DNA from: WHSM01 sp050701635
GTDB taxonomy: Bacteria; Actinomycetota; Actinomycetes; Mycobacteriales; Micromonosporaceae
Direction: 5' to 3'
Assembly (NCBI GenBank): GCA_050701635.1
Contig: JBOGDF010000011.1
Coordinates: forward strand, 1-33,265
Length of the DNA stretch: 33,265 nt
Shown here: piece by piece, positions 31,051 through 33,265 of the stretch
How positions within the stretch are numbered: position 1 is the first letter of the stretch
Layout of the letters: each line of letters opens with the position of its first letter
Made by a program: the position numbers and the translations under genes
The notes under the pieces: generated by a model
Database searches by the model: none
Seen by the model: the letters and a program-made list of their open reading frames with translations, nothing else
What the model was told of the DNA's origin: nothing

Positions 31051-32862
31051 ATGATCCGATATCCGTACATGCGTCGAATAGTGACGGTCGTCACGGTCCT
31101 CCTGGTCGCCCTGCTCGGGGTGCCGGCGGGCGCCGAACCCGGCCAGCCGTTCCAGGTGATCCGACTCGCCATCGATGTCACGGTCGGCCCGGCAAACGAC
31201 ACCCCGTGCCGGATCGTGGCCAACCTCTACCGGCCGCAGAACGCCACGGCGAGCACCCCCGCGCCGGCGATCCTGACCACCCACGGATTCGGTGGCAGCC
31301 GGGAGTCGGCCGACCAGGTCGCGATCGGCTTCAACTTCGCCAAGCAGGGGTACGTGGTGCTCTCGTACTCCGGGCTCGGGTTCGGCGGCACCGGCTGCAA
31401 GATCTACCTTGACGACCCCGACTGGGACGGCAAGGCGGGCAGCCAGCTGGTCGACGTACTGGCCGGCACCAGGTCGGCGGTGAACACCGAGACCGGCGAG
31501 TCGGTGACCCTCGACTACGTCACGCTCGACTCCCCCGGCGACCCGAGGGTCGGGATGATCGGCGGCTCGTACGGCGGCCAGATCCAGTACGCCGTCGCCG
31601 CCGTGAGCGGCAAGATCGACGCCCTGGTGCCGATCGTCACCTGGAACGACCTGGTGTATTCGCTGGCGCCGAACAACACCGGCCTGACCGGCGGCGTCCG
31701 CTACACCACGCCGGGTGTCCACAAGAAACAGTGGACCAGCCTGTTCTTCGCCTCCGGCATCCAGTCCGGAGCGCAGCACGTCACCGTGGACCCGAACCGG
31801 ATGGTGGGCTGCCCCAACTTCCACGACCCGGTCTGTGTGGCCAAGGCGCAGATCGAGGCGACCGGCTATCCCAGCCCGGAGATGACGGCGCTGGGAAGGC
31901 ACGCCTCGGTGACCTCGTACCTGAGCCGGATCACCGCGCCCACCCTGCTGCTGCAGGGGCAGAAGGACAGCCTGTTCAACCTGCAGGAGGCGATCGCCAC
32001 GTACCGGGGGTTGAAGGCGCAGGGCACTCCGGTGGCGATGGTCTGGCAGTCGTGGGGCCACTCGCTGGGCAGCGCCGCGGTGCCGGGCGAGCTGGACCTG
32101 TCCGCCGAGGACATCCGCGCCACGTACCAGGGGCGCCGGATCGCCGACTGGTTCGACCACTGGCTACGCGGCATGGACACCCCGACCGGGCCCGAGATCG
32201 ACTATTTCCGGGACTGGGTGTACGAGGCCACCGGCGACGTCTCGCAGGCGTACCTGTCGGCCGACGCGTACCCGGTGGGCCACCAGACCGCGCTCTACCT
32301 GTCCGGTGCCAACCAGCTGACCGGCAGCCCGGGCGCGGTGACCCCGGGCCAGCAGTCGTTCACCACCGGCGCCGGGAGCGCGCCCACCTCGTACTCCGAG
32401 ACCTCCGGCCTGGAAGGCGTGTACGTCAACCGCCCGCCCTCGGACACCGCAGGCACGTACGCCGCCTACACCAGCCCGCCGCTGAGCCAGGATGTCGCGA
32501 TCGCCGGGGTGCCCACCCTGGACGTCACGATCTCGGCGCCGACGGCGGAGCTGACCCAGACCGGTGACCCCGCCGGGATGCTGGTGCTGTTCGCCAAGGT
32601 GTACGACATCGCGCCCGACGGGACGGTGACGCTCAAGAACCGGCTGGTCTCCCCGGTACGGATCGCCGACGTCACCAAGCCGCTGCACATCGAGCTGCCC
32701 GGCGTGGTGCACAAGTTCGCCGCCGGACACCGGATCCAGGTGGTACTCGCGGCCGGCGACGCGGCGTACGCGGGCAACGCGGCCGCGCACCCGGTGACCG
32801 TACGTACCAGCCCACTCGACCCAGGCGTACTGAGACTGCCGGTGGTGAGCCCGCTACCGTAG
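31051..32862 (+). CDS. Secreted CocE/NonD-family hydrolase (X-Pro dipeptidyl-peptidase-like)
   Basis: The roughly 603-residue protein has a signal peptide (two Arg, then hydrophobic residues about 10-24, cleavage after AGA). An alpha/beta hydrolase domain follows, with GGSYGG (S173), D306 in GQKDSLF and H337 in SWGHSLG. The C-terminal 200 residues are the jelly-roll domain seen in CocE and X-prolyl dipeptidyl-peptidases. The substrate could be an ester, an amide or a Pro-peptide and cannot be chosen from sequence. ATG 31051 was chosen; ATG 31069 would also leave a good signal peptide and GTG 31033 is possible, as none has a clear ribosome site. It follows the SCP2 gene by 31 bp and may be cotranscribed with it. 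The gene is followed by a tandem repeat region. Confidence 0.85.
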   Translation: MIRYPYMRRIVTVVTVLLVALLGVPAGAEPGQPFQVIRLAIDVTVGPANDTPCRIVANLYRPQNATASTPAPAILTTHGFGGSRESADQVAIGFNFAKQGYVVLSYSGLGFGGTGCKIYLDDPDWDGKAGSQLVDVLAGTRSAVNTETGESVTLDYVTLDSPGDPRVGMIGGSYGGQIQYAVAAVSGKIDALVPIVTWNDLVYSLAPNNTGLTGGVRYTTPGVHKKQWTSLFFASGIQSGAQHVTVDPNRMVGCPNFHDPVCVAKAQIEATGYPSPEMTALGRHASVTSYLSRITAPTLLLQGQKDSLFNLQEAIATYRGLKAQGTPVAMVWQSWGHSLGSAAVPGELDLSAEDIRATYQGRRIADWFDHWLRGMDTPTGPEIDYFRDWVYEATGDVSQAYLSADAYPVGHQTALYLSGANQLTGSPGAVTPGQQSFTTGAGSAPTSYSETSGLEGVYVNRPPSDTAGTYAAYTSPPLSQDVAIAGVPTLDVTISAPTAELTQTGDPAGMLVLFAKVYDIAPDGTVTLKNRLVSPVRIADVTKPLHIELPGVVHKFAAGHRIQVVLAAGDAAYAGNAAAHPVTVRTSPLDPGVLRLPVVSPLP

Positions 32863-32868
32863 ACCGCT

Positions 32869-32939
32869 GTCGATCGTTAGCACGGTAGGCGGCTACGCCA
32901 TTGAAGGCCGTCGATCATGAGTCGGTAGCAGGCTACGCC
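32869..32939. repeat. Two imperfect tandem 30-bp repeats, each with a GTAG/CTAC inverted core
   Basis: Unit 1 (32869-32899) and unit 2 (32910-32939) each begin GTCGATC and end CGGTAG-n4-GGCTACGCC or close to it; spacing is 40-41 bp. Each unit contains GTAG-n4-CTAC. They lie in the 143-bp gap before the sigma factor gene, so they may be binding sites at its promoter or a paired hairpin terminator of the hydrolase gene. Confidence 0.6.
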
Positions 32940-33005
32940 GCAGGACGAACCACCCGTACGCTGACCCCCAAGACATAACGACAGCCGCAGGGAAGCGCGT
33001 AGGCG

Positions 33006-33265
33006 ATGACGACTGAGGTTGACCAGCCCTCGGAGCAGCTCTCCGACGGCCCCAGCGACGCTGAACTGATCACCGCGGTACGCGCCGGGGACTCCCAGGC
33101 GTACGCCACCCTCTACGCCCGCCACGCCACCGCGGCGACCCGCCTGGCCCGCACCCTGGCCCGGGACAGCTCCGAAGCCGACGACCTCGTCGCCGAAGCG
33201 TTCACCCGGATCCTGGCCACCCTGCAAGACGGCCGCGGCCCCGACCTGGCCTTCCGCGCCTACCT
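33006..33265 (+). CDS. ECF-like RNA polymerase sigma factor, N-terminal part
   Basis: The gene is cut by the window end after 86 codons. The visible protein has an acidic start (MTTEVDQPSEQLSDGPSD) followed by a sigma-70 region 2 helix set. DAELITAVRAGDSQAYATLY leads to LARTLARDSSEADDLVAEAFTRI, the position of the core-binding and -10 recognition helices. ATG 33006 is preceded by AGGGAA and a TAGG. Several actinobacterial sigma factors of this kind carry long C-terminal extensions, which cannot be checked here. The tandem repeats at 32869-32939 lie in its upstream region. No anti-sigma gene is visible. Confidence 0.82.
   Translation, partial: MTTEVDQPSEQLSDGPSDAELITAVRAGDSQAYATLYARHATAATRLARTLARDSSEADDLVAEAFTRILATLQDGRGPDLAFRAY

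Noticed and set aside
32877..33227. 116-codon minus-strand frame at the window end
   Set aside because: It is antisense to the sigma factor N-terminus, which has recognisable region 2 sequence, and is Gly-rich without a motif.

Overview
The window is very GC-rich DNA with abundant GTAC/CGTACG, GTG starts and GTGA/ATGA stop-start overlaps. It encodes a mycosin-type protease, Mce proteins, a FadA2/FabG4/HtdX block, TIGR03084 and AtuA family proteins and PimC/MgtA-like mannosyltransferases. Together these indicate an actinobacterium, most likely of the Micromonosporaceae or a close relative; this is an inference from composition and gene content. No rRNA, tRNA, CRISPR array or complete insertion sequence was seen.

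Layout. (1) 2-1667, plus strand: the end of a probable type VII secretion locus, with the C-terminus of a Gly/Pro-rich protein translationally coupled to a mycosin. (2) 1766-6375, minus strand: an SDR, a PhaC-like hydrolase fused to a degenerate acyl-CoA synthetase, and a methyltransferase. (3) 6443-9173: a less GC-rich island with a HAD phosphatase behind a perfect hairpin, an XRE-TPR regulator interrupted by an in-frame TGA, and two small coupled unknown genes divergent from it. (4) 9201-19055, minus strand: one tightly coupled eight-gene catabolic operon (TIGR03084 protein, AtuA-like protein, acyl-CoA dehydrogenase, carboxylase beta, biotinylated carboxylase alpha, second acyl-CoA dehydrogenase, enoyl-CoA hydratase, TetR). 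It resembles the acyclic terpene/leucine (Atu/Liu) pathways. (5) 19146-23124, minus strand: a Tat-exported PhoD phosphatase and two GT4 mannosyltransferases. (6) 23510-26151, plus strand: a two-gene mceA-mceF operon with no yrbE or mceB-E. (7) 26268-31019: a FadA2-like thiolase divergent from FabG4-like and HtdX-like genes, then a convergent TetR and a divergent SCP2-fold protein. (8) 31051-33265: a secreted CocE/NonD-type hydrolase and the start of an ECF-like sigma factor.

The main unexpected signal is a shared operator-like palindrome, roughly TTAC-Y-n4-R-GTAA. It lies upstream of the SDR/synthetase/methyltransferase operon, upstream of mceA-mceF, twice between the thiolase and fabG4, and between the TetR gene and the SCP2 gene. 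In two of these places there are two copies exactly 16 bp apart. This suggests that the TetR at 29821-30492 controls a single lipid uptake and processing regulon spread over about 24 kb, joining Mce proteins, a lipid-carrier fold protein, beta-oxidation/FAS-like enzymes and the hydrolase-synthetase fusion.
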